Positions 9,093-16,427 of a stretch of DNA of 64,000 bases are shown one piece after another. The translations under genes were made by a program, and so were the position numbers. This DNA is from an uncultured Rhodoplanes sp. GTDB lineage: Bacteria > Pseudomonadota > Alphaproteobacteria > Rhizobiales > Xanthobacteraceae. The number at the start of each line of letters is the position of its first letter. Within the stretch, counting starts at the first letter, position 1. The DNA lies in NCBI GenBank assembly GCA_936924235.1, contig CAKZHN010000180.1, positions 3,075-67,074 on the forward strand, given 5' to 3'. The notes below the pieces were generated by a model. The model was given only the letters and a program-made list of their open reading frames with translations, searched no databases and was not told the origin of the DNA.

Positions 9093-9560
9093 CTACGGCG
9101 CACCGGTCGCGGCCTTGGCGAGCGCACGCAGTGCGCCGCTCAGCGCATCGACGACGGGCTGGACGTTGCCGGCGGGGCCGTGGCGCTTCGCGAGCCAGGC
9201 CGGATCGTTGTAGGAGAGCCACGTCGCGCCGGCCACGTCCTGCCAGACCAGCATCTTGAGCGGCAGGTCAATGCCGGCGGTCTGGACCTGCTGCATCAGC
9301 GGCGTGCCGCCCTTGGCGTTGCCGAAGATCAGCAGGTCGGTCGGCCGCAGCGGCAGCCCCGCGGCGGTGGCGCCGGCCGCGTGATCGACATGGGCAAACA
9401 CGGTGAGGCCCTTGGCCTTCACCTCGGCCGCGAGTTTTTCCATCGTCTCCTTCGGGCCGTAACTGCTTCGCACCGTGATCAAGCCGTCGGCGGCCATGGC
9501 GTGTGCTCCTGTCAGGCAGATGATGGCAATGAATGAAAGCAGTGTAAGGCGCATGGTCAT
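9093..9560 (-). CDS. DUF302-domain secreted protein
   Basis: 155 residues with an N-terminal signal peptide (MTMRLTLLSFIAIICLTGAH). The mature part matches DUF302: ITVRSSYGPKETMEKLAAEV, then GLTVFAHVDHAAGA, the LLIFGNAKGGTPLMQ core, and LPLKMLVWQDVAGATWLSYN. DUF302 proteins are small, often exported proteins of unknown activity that show up with stress functions. Its ATG overlaps the stop of the DUF202 gene by one base (TGATG), so the two are coupled. Confidence 0.88.
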   Translation of the reverse strand: MTMRLTLLSFIAIICLTGAHAMAADGLITVRSSYGPKETMEKLAAEVKAKGLTVFAHVDHAAGATAAGLPLRPTDLLIFGNAKGGTPLMQQVQTAGIDLPLKMLVWQDVAGATWLSYNDPAWLAKRHGPAGNVQPVVDALSGALRALAKAATGAP

Positions 9561-9940
9561 CAGAGCTGCGGCAGCACCGCCCGGTAGAGATAGAGGAACA
9601 GCGACAGTCCGAGCAGCAGAAGCAGCACCCCGAGCACCAGATCGAACAGCGAGCCGCTGCTGGGCACGGTCTCGTCGTTGTCGATCTCCTTGGCGATCCG
9701 GAAAAACCGGATGGTGGCAACGACGATCATGGCGACACCCATCACGATGAACGCCAGCCCCACCTCGTTGGCGAACTTTCCGGGCGATGCCGTGACATGC
9801 GATTGCGCGCCTCTGACCGCCGACAGGAAGATGTCGAACCGCTCGATCAGGAAGCCGAAGCCCATCACGGCGATGGCGGTGCGGACCCAGGCCAGGAAGG
9901 TCCGCTCGTTCGCGGCGTGATCGGTGTAACGCTTGATCAT
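9560..9940 (-). CDS. DUF202/YidH-family small membrane protein
   Basis: 126 residues. The N-terminus has the family signature RYTDHAANERTFLAWVRTAI, followed by three hydrophobic helices at about 20-38, 60-80 and 98-120. DUF202 proteins such as YidH are inner-membrane proteins with no firmly assigned function. The stop codon overlaps the ATG of the DUF302 gene, making a two-gene operon. Confidence 0.9.
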   Translation of the reverse strand: MIKRYTDHAANERTFLAWVRTAIAVMGFGFLIERFDIFLSAVRGAQSHVTASPGKFANEVGLAFIVMGVAMIVVATIRFFRIAKEIDNDETVPSSGSLFDLVLGVLLLLLGLSLFLYLYRAVLPQL

Positions 9941-10017
9941 GATGGCTCTGCTTCGGTGTCGTGCGCTGTATCAAAGTCTGCGACACAAGCTCGTGAGTGT
10001 CGTTTAAATTCTATGTC

Positions 10018-10500
10018 ATGATCCCCCGCATGGGCCCGGGCATCTCGATCTGCACGCCGCAGGACTACAATCAAATCCTTGATGAGCTTCCGGATTTCTG
10101 GGACGGCCGGCAGGTCCGGCATCTGCATCATCCGATGCTGATCCACGAGTTCGGCCATTCGGCCTTCGTGGTCCGCGACGGCGCCACGGTGGCGGCCTAC
10201 CTGTTCGGCTTCGTCTCGCAGACCGAGCCGGTGGGCTATGTGCATCTCGTCGCGGTGCGGGCGTCCGCGCGGCGGCGAGGCCTCGGCCAGCGGCTGTTCG
10301 GGCACTTCGTCGCGTTCGCGCGGCAGCAAGGCTGCCGGCACGTCAAGGCGATCACGACGCCGGCGAATTCAGGCTCGATCGCGTTTCACCAGAGCCTCGG
10401 CATGGAGTTGCTCGGCGACGCGAACGCGCAGGGCGTTCCGGTCGTGCAGGACTATGCGGGGCGCGGCGAGCCGCGCGTGGTGTTCTGGAAAGCCATCTGA
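10018..10500 (+). CDS. GNAT-family N-acetyltransferase
   Basis: About 160 residues. The acetyl-CoA site is readable as VHLVAVRASARRRGLGQRLF, containing the R-R-G-L-G-Q pyrophosphate loop, followed by a helix and VKAITTPANSGSIAFHQSLG, the standard beta5-alpha4 segment with the NxxxxxFxxxxGF-like pattern. The start is uncertain: ATG 10018 has no clear ribosome site, and a GTG at 9997 or an ATG at 10030 are possible. It runs convergently into the receptor gene that ends 16 bases away. Substrate unknown. Confidence 0.85.
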   Translation: MIPRMGPGISICTPQDYNQILDELPDFWDGRQVRHLHHPMLIHEFGHSAFVVRDGATVAAYLFGFVSQTEPVGYVHLVAVRASARRRGLGQRLFGHFVAFARQQGCRHVKAITTPANSGSIAFHQSLGMELLGDANAQGVPVVQDYAGRGEPRVVFWKAI

Positions 10501-10516
10501 CGCGGACGCGTCAGCG

Positions 10517-11485
10517 TCACTCGACCGCGATCTTGGTCTGCTCGACGATCTTGCCCCAGCGGCGTTGCTGCTCGGCCATGGACGCACCAAGCTCGTCCGG
10601 CGACATCGGCCGCGCGTAGGCGCCGATCTTGGCGAAGGCCTGCTCGACCTCGGGAGTCGTCAGCGCCTTGGCCACGGCGTCGTTGATCTGCTGCCGGATC
10701 GCGACCGGCGTGTTCGGCGGCGCGACGATGAAGCTCACCGAGGCGGTGACGAACTGGTCGTAGCCGCTTTCCACCATGGTCGGAATCTCGGGCGCGAGCT
10801 TGCTGCGGGTCGCGCTGGTGACGGCGAGCGCGCGAAGCCGGCCTTCGCGGACGTTCGGCAGCAACTGCGTCAGCGCCGAGAACATCACCTGGATCTGGCC
10901 GCCGAGCAGGTCGGACACGGCGGGGCCGCCGCCGCGATACGGCACGTGGCTCATGTCGATGCCGGCGCGCGCCTTGAGAAGCTCACCTTCGATATGCGGC
11001 AGCGAGCCGACACCGGCCGAGCCGTAGCTGAGCTTGCCAGGCTCCGACTTGGCGAGCTTGACCAGCTCGGCCAGCGAGTTGGCCGGCACCGACGGATGCA
11101 CCGCGAGGATCTCGGCGCTTTCGGCAAGGCCCGCCACCGGCGCAAACGAGTCCGCGGTGTAGCCCGCGCTCTTCTGGATCAGCGGGCCGATCAGCACCGA
11201 GCTCGTGGTGCCCATCATCAGTGTGTAGCCGTCGGGATCGGCGCCGAGCACGGACTTCGCCGCGATGGTGCCGCCGCCGCCGCCGGGGCGGTTCTCGATC
11301 ACGATCGGCTGGCCGAGCGCCGCGGCGATCCGGTCCGAAATCAGCCGGGCCATGATGTCCGGCGGACCGCCCGCCGGCGACGAGATCACGAGCTTGACCG
11401 GGCGATCAGGGAAGGCCTGCGCGCCTTGAACGACGAAAAGCTGCGCGACGAGCAGCACCAGGACGCCTGCGATCTTGCCCTTCAT
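10517..11485 (-). CDS. Tripartite tricarboxylate transporter receptor (Bug/TctC family)
   Basis: 322 residues. Signal peptide MKGKIAGVLVLLVAQLFVVQ ending GAQA. The mature start FPDRPVKLVISSPAGGPPDI is the Bug signature, with the ligand-binding loop P-A-G-G. Later hallmarks are VIENRPGGGGGT, GYTLMMGTTS, LSYGSAGVGSLPHI and HVPYRGGGPAVSDLLGG. It binds a carboxylate in the periplasm. No TctA or TctB permease genes lie nearby, so it is an orphan receptor, as is common in this bacterial group. The FAD monooxygenase gene 77 bases upstream points the same way and may share its transcript. Confidence 0.92.
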   Translation of the reverse strand: MKGKIAGVLVLLVAQLFVVQGAQAFPDRPVKLVISSPAGGPPDIMARLISDRIAAALGQPIVIENRPGGGGGTIAAKSVLGADPDGYTLMMGTTSSVLIGPLIQKSAGYTADSFAPVAGLAESAEILAVHPSVPANSLAELVKLAKSEPGKLSYGSAGVGSLPHIEGELLKARAGIDMSHVPYRGGGPAVSDLLGGQIQVMFSALTQLLPNVREGRLRALAVTSATRSKLAPEIPTMVESGYDQFVTASVSFIVAPPNTPVAIRQQINDAVAKALTTPEVEQAFAKIGAYARPMSPDELGASMAEQQRRWGKIVEQTKIAVE

Positions 11486-11562
11486 GTCTTCCTCCCGACG
11501 GAGCGGTCTTTTTGTGTGTTTATGAAACGCCGCAACGCGGCGTTCGTGAACGACGACCGAGT

Positions 11563-12768
11563 CTACGCCGCGTAGGCGGTGGGAACGGTCGGCTCCTGAT
11601 TCCATTCGCGGGTCGGCTCGTAGCTCCAGACCCATTCGGCGCTGCCGTGGACGCTGCCCTTGCCGGTGGCGACCATGTCCTTCTGTGCCGCGGCGTCGCG
11701 CATGTGCTTGAACTTGGCGTTGGAGAACGACAGCCGCTGGATGCCGTGGACGCGCGGAATGCGCACGCGGCGGAAGTTGGCGAAGGCCTCGACCGGATCC
11801 TTGGTCGATTCCAGCCAGCGCGACAGGATGTAGGCGTCCTCGAACGCCTGGCAGGCGCCCTGGCCGGCGTTCGGCAGCATCGCATGCGCGGCGTCGCCGA
11901 TCAGCTGGATGCGGCCGCGGCCCCAGTTCTGCGTCAGCGGCCGCGTGAACAGGCCCCACTTCGAGCATTCGGTGACGATGCTCAGAAGCTTCTTGAGCCG
12001 CGGCTCCGGATTGGGGAACGACAGCCGCATCTCGTCGGGATCGCCGCGGGTCGACCATCCCTCCTCGACCCATTTGTCGGTGTCTTCCTGGGTGACGATG
12101 TTCACCTGCTTGGTGCCGCGGATGTAGTAGGCGAGCAGATGGCAGCCCGGTCCGACCCACTGGATATGACCGGTCGGCTCCAGCACGTCCTTCGGCACGT
12201 CGTTGCCGTTGAGCAGGGCGCGCCACACCATCTGGCCCGTATAGGTCGGGTTGTCCGCGCCGTAGAGCGCGCGGCGGATCACCGAGCGCACGCCGTCCGC
12301 GGCGATCACGAGCTCGGCCTCGACCTGCGTGCCGTTGTCGAAGCTGAGCAGCACGTGGTCGGCACGCTCCTCGACCGCGGTCAGGCGATGGCCGAGATGC
12401 GCCGCGCTCTGATCGAGGCCGCTTGCGAGCGCATCGAGCAGGTCGGCACGATGGAAGGTGTAGTAGGGCGCGCCGAAGCGCGCCGCGGCCTTCATGCGGT
12501 CGTTCAGCTCGAGGAACTCGCCGGTCTGCATGTTGCGGGTGTAGATGCCGGGCGAGCTGTTGCCGACCGCGGCGATCTTCTCGCCGACGCCGATCGCCTG
12601 CAGCGCTTTCACGGCCTGCGGGCTGACGTTGACTGCGGCGCCGATCTCGCCCAGCGCCGGAGCCTGCTCGAACACCTCGGCCTTGAGCCCCACGGTCTTG
12701 AGCGCATGGGCGGTGGCGAGCCCCGCGAGGCCGCCGCCAACAATCGCGATCTTGCAGCTTGATGGCAT
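11563..12768 (-). CDS. FAD-dependent aromatic monooxygenase (salicylate / 3-hydroxybenzoate hydroxylase type)
   Basis: 401 residues. The N-terminal dinucleotide fold is KIAIVGGGLAGLATAHAL (GxGxxG) with the E of VFEQAP. The middle motif is LVIAADGVRSVIR (DG fingerprint) and the C-terminal FAD motif is IQLIGDAAHAMLPNAGQGAC (GD). These three place it in the class A single-component aromatic hydroxylases, which use NAD(P)H and O2. ATG 12768 has a strong GGAGG seven bases upstream. It is divergent from the receptor at 13008, across an intergenic region with two palindromes. Confidence 0.9.
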   Translation of the reverse strand: MPSSCKIAIVGGGLAGLATAHALKTVGLKAEVFEQAPALGEIGAAVNVSPQAVKALQAIGVGEKIAAVGNSSPGIYTRNMQTGEFLELNDRMKAAARFGAPYYTFHRADLLDALASGLDQSAAHLGHRLTAVEERADHVLLSFDNGTQVEAELVIAADGVRSVIRRALYGADNPTYTGQMVWRALLNGNDVPKDVLEPTGHIQWVGPGCHLLAYYIRGTKQVNIVTQEDTDKWVEEGWSTRGDPDEMRLSFPNPEPRLKKLLSIVTECSKWGLFTRPLTQNWGRGRIQLIGDAAHAMLPNAGQGACQAFEDAYILSRWLESTKDPVEAFANFRRVRIPRVHGIQRLSFSNAKFKHMRDAAAQKDMVATGKGSVHGSAEWVWSYEPTREWNQEPTVPTAYAA

Positions 12769-12856
12769 TCGTTCCTCCCGCTTCTCAGCGCATCATGCCG
12801 CGACTGTGCTTTGCATCAAGGCGTTTCGGCGGCTTTCGTGGCACATTAGGCCGTGA

Positions 12857-12909
12857 CCGGGCATTGTCAAAATCGATCCTGATAATGCCCGGATATTCAT
12901 CGGATGAAT
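12857..12909. promoter_or_regulatory. Two candidate operator palindromes between divergent genes
   Basis: CCGGGCATT (12857-12865) and its exact inverse AATGCCCGG (12884-12892) are separated by 18 bases. A second, tighter palindrome, ATTCATC-G-GATGAAT, lies immediately after at 12895-12909. Both lie in the 239-base gap between a minus-strand FAD monooxygenase and a plus-strand receptor operon. That placement fits a dimeric regulator controlling both promoters. No regulator gene is adjacent, so the binding protein is unknown. Confidence 0.45.
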
Positions 12910-13007
12910 GGCGAAAAAGCGCGGTTGATTCCGCAATTGATTAAGTTGCCGCGTTGCGCTCATCATCGGCGCAAACAGTCGAACGTTGCAAACGGGAGGA
13001 AGACACC

Positions 13008-13979
13008 ATGACGGACCTCCGTCACGCGAAGCGCTGGTTCGTCGCGCTGCTGGCGCTCGTCGCCGTCGCTGCCGTGGCGCAGGCGGAGACTTTCCCGAGC
13101 AAGACCATCCGCATCATCGTGCCCTATGCGCCGGGCGGCAGCGTCGATCTCACGGCGCGCGTGGTCGCGAAGAACCTGCAGGACAGCATCGGGCAGAGCG
13201 TCATCGTCGAGAACAAGCCCGGCGCCAACGCGGCGATCGGCATCGACGCGCTGGTGCGCAGCGAGCCGGATGGCCACACCATCATCATCCTGTCGGACAG
13301 CCCGGTCACCATCAATGTGCATCTGGCGCGGGTCAATTACGATCCGCTCAATGACTTGGTGCCAATCACCAGGGTGGTGTCGAGCCCGATCCTGATGGCC
13401 GCCAACGCCAAGGCCGGCATCGCCTCGATCCCCGACCTGGTGACGGCCGCGAAGGCGAAGCCGCTCAGCTACGCGGTCGCGGGCCGCGGTTCGTCGTCCA
13501 ATCTCGCGGCCGAGCTTCTGCAGCGCGAGCTCAAGATCAAGATGGAGGCCGTGCCCTATCGCGGCGGCGCGCCGGCCGCAGCAGCAGTTGCGGCGGGCGA
13601 TGTCCCGCTCGGATTGTTCGACACGGCCTCGGTGCTGCCGATGATCGGCGGCGGCCAGCTGGTCGCGCTCGGCGTCGCCGAGCCTGTGCGCTCGAAGTCG
13701 ATGCCGAACATTCCGACGCTGCAGGAGGCGGGCGTGCCGAACTTCAGCGCGCAGTCATGGCTCGCGCTGTTCGTGCCGCGCGGCACGCCGGACGACCGCG
13801 TCGCCAAGTTGAATGCGGAAGTCGCCAAGGTCGCGGCGCTGCCGGAGGCGCAAAAGGTGCTGTCCGCCGCCGGGCTGGAGCTCGCGCCGAACAGCCCTGC
13901 CGAGATGCGCCGCATCATGGAAACGGATTCGAAGAAATGGGGCGACCTGATCAAGGCGACGGGGCTGAAGGCCGAATGA
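13008..13979 (+). CDS. Tripartite tricarboxylate transporter receptor (Bug/TctC family)
   Basis: 323 residues. Signal peptide MTDLRHAKRWFVALLALVAV ending AQA. The mature part has the Bug pattern TIRIIVPYAPGGSVDLTARV, VIVENKPGANAAIG, LSYAVAGRGSSSNLAAELLQ and EAVPYRGGAPAAAAVAAGD. The ATG at 13008 follows GGGAGGA and is preferred over upstream in-frame starts, which lie ahead of the signal peptide. It is followed after 43 bases by the exported aldolase-family gene and then a small secreted protein, so the three probably form one operon. Confidence 0.92.
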   Translation: MTDLRHAKRWFVALLALVAVAAVAQAETFPSKTIRIIVPYAPGGSVDLTARVVAKNLQDSIGQSVIVENKPGANAAIGIDALVRSEPDGHTIIILSDSPVTINVHLARVNYDPLNDLVPITRVVSSPILMAANAKAGIASIPDLVTAAKAKPLSYAVAGRGSSSNLAAELLQRELKIKMEAVPYRGGAPAAAAVAAGDVPLGLFDTASVLPMIGGGQLVALGVAEPVRSKSMPNIPTLQEAGVPNFSAQSWLALFVPRGTPDDRVAKLNAEVAKVAALPEAQKVLSAAGLELAPNSPAEMRRIMETDSKKWGDLIKATGLKAE

Positions 13980-14022
13980 TGCCGTTGCACCTGTCGAAGT
14001 GCTATCGAGGGAGGACACGAGA

Positions 14023-14874
14023 ATGACGCAAGCGCTCGCCCGATTTCTGATATCCGCCGCGATCCTGTTCGTTGCAAGCACGCTTGCCGGTGCGCAGACG
14101 GCAGCCTCCGATCCGGACGCCGCCCGCAAAGCCGACCTCGTCACCGCCTACAAGATCCTGGTGAACGAAGGCATCCTCGACAGCTTCGGCCACGTCACGG
14201 TGCGCTCGGCCAAGGATCCCAACATCTTCTACATGCCGCGCGCCATGCCGCCGGCGCTGGTGACGCTGGACGATCTCCTGGAGCTGCGGGTGTCCGACAG
14301 CCAGCCGATCGATCCCAAGGGGCGGCGCGTCAACGGCGAGCGCTACATTCACGGCGAGATCTACAAGGCGCGTCCCGACGTCATGTCGGTCATCCACGCG
14401 CATTCCCAGGCCGTGATCCCGCTGAGCCTCACCGCGATCAAGATGAAGCCGGTGATCGCCCAAGCGGGCTTCCTGCCGCCGGAAACGCCGAACTTCGAGG
14501 CCCGCGATGCCCGCAAGCCCGGCGAACGCGGCATGCAGGTGACCGACAGCGCGCGCGGCGCCGCGCTGGCGCGGACGTTGTCGACCTATCCGGTGGCGCT
14601 GATGCGCGGCCACGGCGAAGCGGTGGCCGCCTCGTCGGTCAAGCAGGCCGTGGTCTATGCGGCCTATATCGACATCAACGCGCGGATGCAGACGCAGGCG
14701 CTGCTGCTGTCGCGTGATATCGTTGCGCTGGACGCGGCCGAGCTGTTCACGCCCGAGGAGTTCGACATCAACCGCCCGTGGGAGCACCTCAAGCAGAAGA
14801 CGTTGGACGATGCCGCCAGGGCCAAGGTCGATCGTGCACAGTTCGGCCTCGATCAGACGCAGGAGAAGCGTTAG
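14023..14874 (+). CDS. Class II aldolase/adducin-family protein with an export signal
   Basis: 283 residues. A signal peptide is clear: MTQALARFLISAAILFVAST then LAGAQ. The class II aldolase fold follows: LVTAYKILVNEGILDSFGHV, an active-site-like HGEIYK (E in the position of the catalytic acid), the metal-binding pair HAH in VIHAHSQAVIP, and a third His in MRGHGEA. Family members such as fuculose-phosphate aldolase are normally cytoplasmic, so export is unusual. RBS GGAGGA precedes ATG 14023. The substrate may be an unphosphorylated hydroxy acid or sugar, or the protein may act as a decarboxylase or binding protein. Confidence 0.85.
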   Translation: MTQALARFLISAAILFVASTLAGAQTAASDPDAARKADLVTAYKILVNEGILDSFGHVTVRSAKDPNIFYMPRAMPPALVTLDDLLELRVSDSQPIDPKGRRVNGERYIHGEIYKARPDVMSVIHAHSQAVIPLSLTAIKMKPVIAQAGFLPPETPNFEARDARKPGERGMQVTDSARGAALARTLSTYPVALMRGHGEAVAASSVKQAVVYAAYIDINARMQTQALLLSRDIVALDAAELFTPEEFDINRPWEHLKQKTLDDAARAKVDRAQFGLDQTQEKR

Positions 14875-14877
14875 CGA

Positions 14878-15603
14878 ATGCATCGCAGGTTTTTGGCAGC
14901 CGCCGTGATTCTGCTCGGCGCATGCGGCGGCGCGCGAGCCGAGACCGGGCCGTGCAAGCCCGACTCGTTCGACGGCCTGACTTGCGGAGAAGGCCCCGGG
15001 GCCGCGCGCGTCATTGCCGGAACGATCTCGCCGTCGAAGCAGATGGGTTTCGCCTGGCGCACGCCCGGCAAGGCGCCGACCGAGGAGCCGGACATCTATC
15101 AGGTCGAAAGCGTGCTCATTTGGCTGCACGACGGCCGGGCGCTGGCCATTGCGCCGGGCGACTATTGGGACACAGGCACGGCGCACGCCAACCGCTACGA
15201 CTTCCACGCCTTCTGGTCGCCGGACAGCCGCTTCGTGATCGAGCTTCTGGATTTCCGCTGGAGCACCGAAGCGCTGCGGCTCCATGCCTTGCCCGAGCGT
15301 GGCAGCAATCCGGTGCTGACGCTGGATCTGAAATCGATCATGGAATTCGCGGTGCGCAGGGAGCTGCGCAAGACGGTCAAGAACGAAGCGGCCTACGCGT
15401 TCGAGATCGAGGGCGACAACTCCGGCGAGCCGCCGCGGCTTTCGATCGACAACAGCGGCCTGATCAAGGCACGCATCCAGATGCAGGTGCCCAAGGGCGA
15501 CGATCCGGAACTCCGCGTCGACGTGGTGTTCCAGGCCCGGGTGCGTGACGGAGCGCTGGAAGCGCGGCCGGTGTCGATCAAGAAATCAAACGCGAAGAAC
15601 TGA
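14878..15603 (+). CDS. Uncharacterised exported protein, possible lipoprotein
   Basis: 241 residues. The N-terminus is a short signal sequence with a lipobox-like LLGAC ending at Cys16. No known domain was recognised. Aromatic-rich strands such as VESVLIWLHDGRALAI and YDFHAFWSPDSRFVIELLDF suggest a beta-rich fold. The start ATG is three bases after the stop of the aldolase-family gene, so the two are translated from one transcript. A role linked to that exported aldolase is possible from position only. Confidence 0.7.
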   Translation: MHRRFLAAAVILLGACGGARAETGPCKPDSFDGLTCGEGPGAARVIAGTISPSKQMGFAWRTPGKAPTEEPDIYQVESVLIWLHDGRALAIAPGDYWDTGTAHANRYDFHAFWSPDSRFVIELLDFRWSTEALRLHALPERGSNPVLTLDLKSIMEFAVRRELRKTVKNEAAYAFEIEGDNSGEPPRLSIDNSGLIKARIQMQVPKGDDPELRVDVVFQARVRDGALEARPVSIKKSNAKN

Positions 15604-15632
15604 GACGCTACAGCGCCGATTGCGCAGAACTC

Positions 15633-15654
15633 GGTCCCCGCGTTCGCGGGGACC
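15633..15654. terminator. Palindromic hairpin between convergent genes
   Basis: GGTCCCCGC and GCGGGGACC form a perfect 9-base stem around a four-base loop, followed by CAGGG. It lies between the ends of two convergent genes, and the same core recurs at 61003-61034 between another convergent pair. It has no T-run, so it may be a dispersed repeat that blocks read-through rather than a classical terminator. Confidence 0.5.
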
Positions 15655-15694
15655 CAGGGCCGCCAACTCCGAAGTCCACTTTGAGTGGGCCACA

Positions 15695-16300
15695 CTAACG
15701 CTGGGTGCCCCGGTCCCGCTCTGCACGCCGCAACTCGAACAGCGCCTCTTCGCTGTTGCGCGCGAACTTGGCGAGGAAGCGCGACAACACGTCGAACTCG
15801 CCGCGTGTGACGTTCTGGAACAGCCGGTCGTTGACGCGGCGCAACAGCGGATTGACGTCGCGGATCGCGGCCTCGCCGTTCCGCGACAACCGCACCAGCA
15901 CGCTGCGCCGGTCGCGGCTGTTGGCCTCCTTGGTGAGCAGCCCCTTGTCGATCAGACGGCCGACCTCGGTGGTGACGTGGGTCGCGGCCAGCTGGGTGTG
16001 CTCGGCGAGCGCGCGGATGGTCACGCCCTCGGCGCCCTGGCGGTGCGCGGTGCCGATCAGCACGATGAACTGCGAGGCGGTCAGCGACAGCGCGCGGCCG
16101 AACGCCTCGCGGCAGGAGTGCAGCCGGTCGAAGGCCAGCGCCATCAGGTAGATCGTCTCGCGAAACGCCAGATCGTTGCCGGCCTCGAGCATCGCCGGCA
16201 GCGTCACTGTCGCGGGCGACGTAAAGTCCTTGGCGTTGCCGGCCTTGCCCGGCCTGGCGCCGCGCGCCGGCGCCCGTTTTGCCGCCCGTGTCGTGGCCAT
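15695..16300 (-). CDS. MarR-family transcriptional regulator
   Basis: 201 residues. A basic, Ala-rich N-terminal tail (about 1-35) precedes a winged helix domain: LTASQFIVLIGTAHRQGAEG, VTIRALAEHTQLAATHVTTE as the recognition region, and RLIDKGLLTKEANSRDRRSV as the wing with the D-x-R signature. A C-terminal dimerisation helix follows. ATG 16300 is chosen because it is preceded by a suitable site and the longer reading adds only five residues. It is divergent from the HpaB-like hydroxylase gene; MarR proteins in such positions usually respond to aromatic compounds. Confidence 0.92.
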   Translation of the reverse strand: MATTRAAKRAPARGARPGKAGNAKDFTSPATVTLPAMLEAGNDLAFRETIYLMALAFDRLHSCREAFGRALSLTASQFIVLIGTAHRQGAEGVTIRALAEHTQLAATHVTTEVGRLIDKGLLTKEANSRDRRSVLVRLSRNGEAAIRDVNPLLRRVNDRLFQNVTRGEFDVLSRFLAKFARNSEEALFELRRAERDRGTQR

Positions 16301-16366
16301 GAAAGCTCCCTGCACCCGGATCCCTCATAGCACAGCCGCTTGACCCCGTCCAAAATACCTACATAC

Positions 16367-16387
16367 TGTAGCTATATTTTGTAGCTA
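16367..16387. promoter_or_regulatory. Direct repeat TGTAGCTA, candidate MarR operator and promoter
   Basis: TGTAGCTA occurs at 16367-16374 and again at 16380-16387, 13 bases apart, next to an inverse-like TACATAC at 16359-16366. TATATT between the repeats (16373-16378) could be a -10 element. The site is in the 127-base gap between the divergent MarR and HpaB-like genes, as expected for an autoregulated MarR switch. Confidence 0.5.
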
Positions 16388-16427
16388 ACCGGCCAGCGGG
16401 CCGCCTGAACCCTGGGAGATACAGAGC

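Noticed and set aside
10517..12226. A receptor fused to an extra N-terminal domain
   Set aside because: The extension overlaps the FAD monooxygenase gene in another frame, and a signal peptide begins at 11485.
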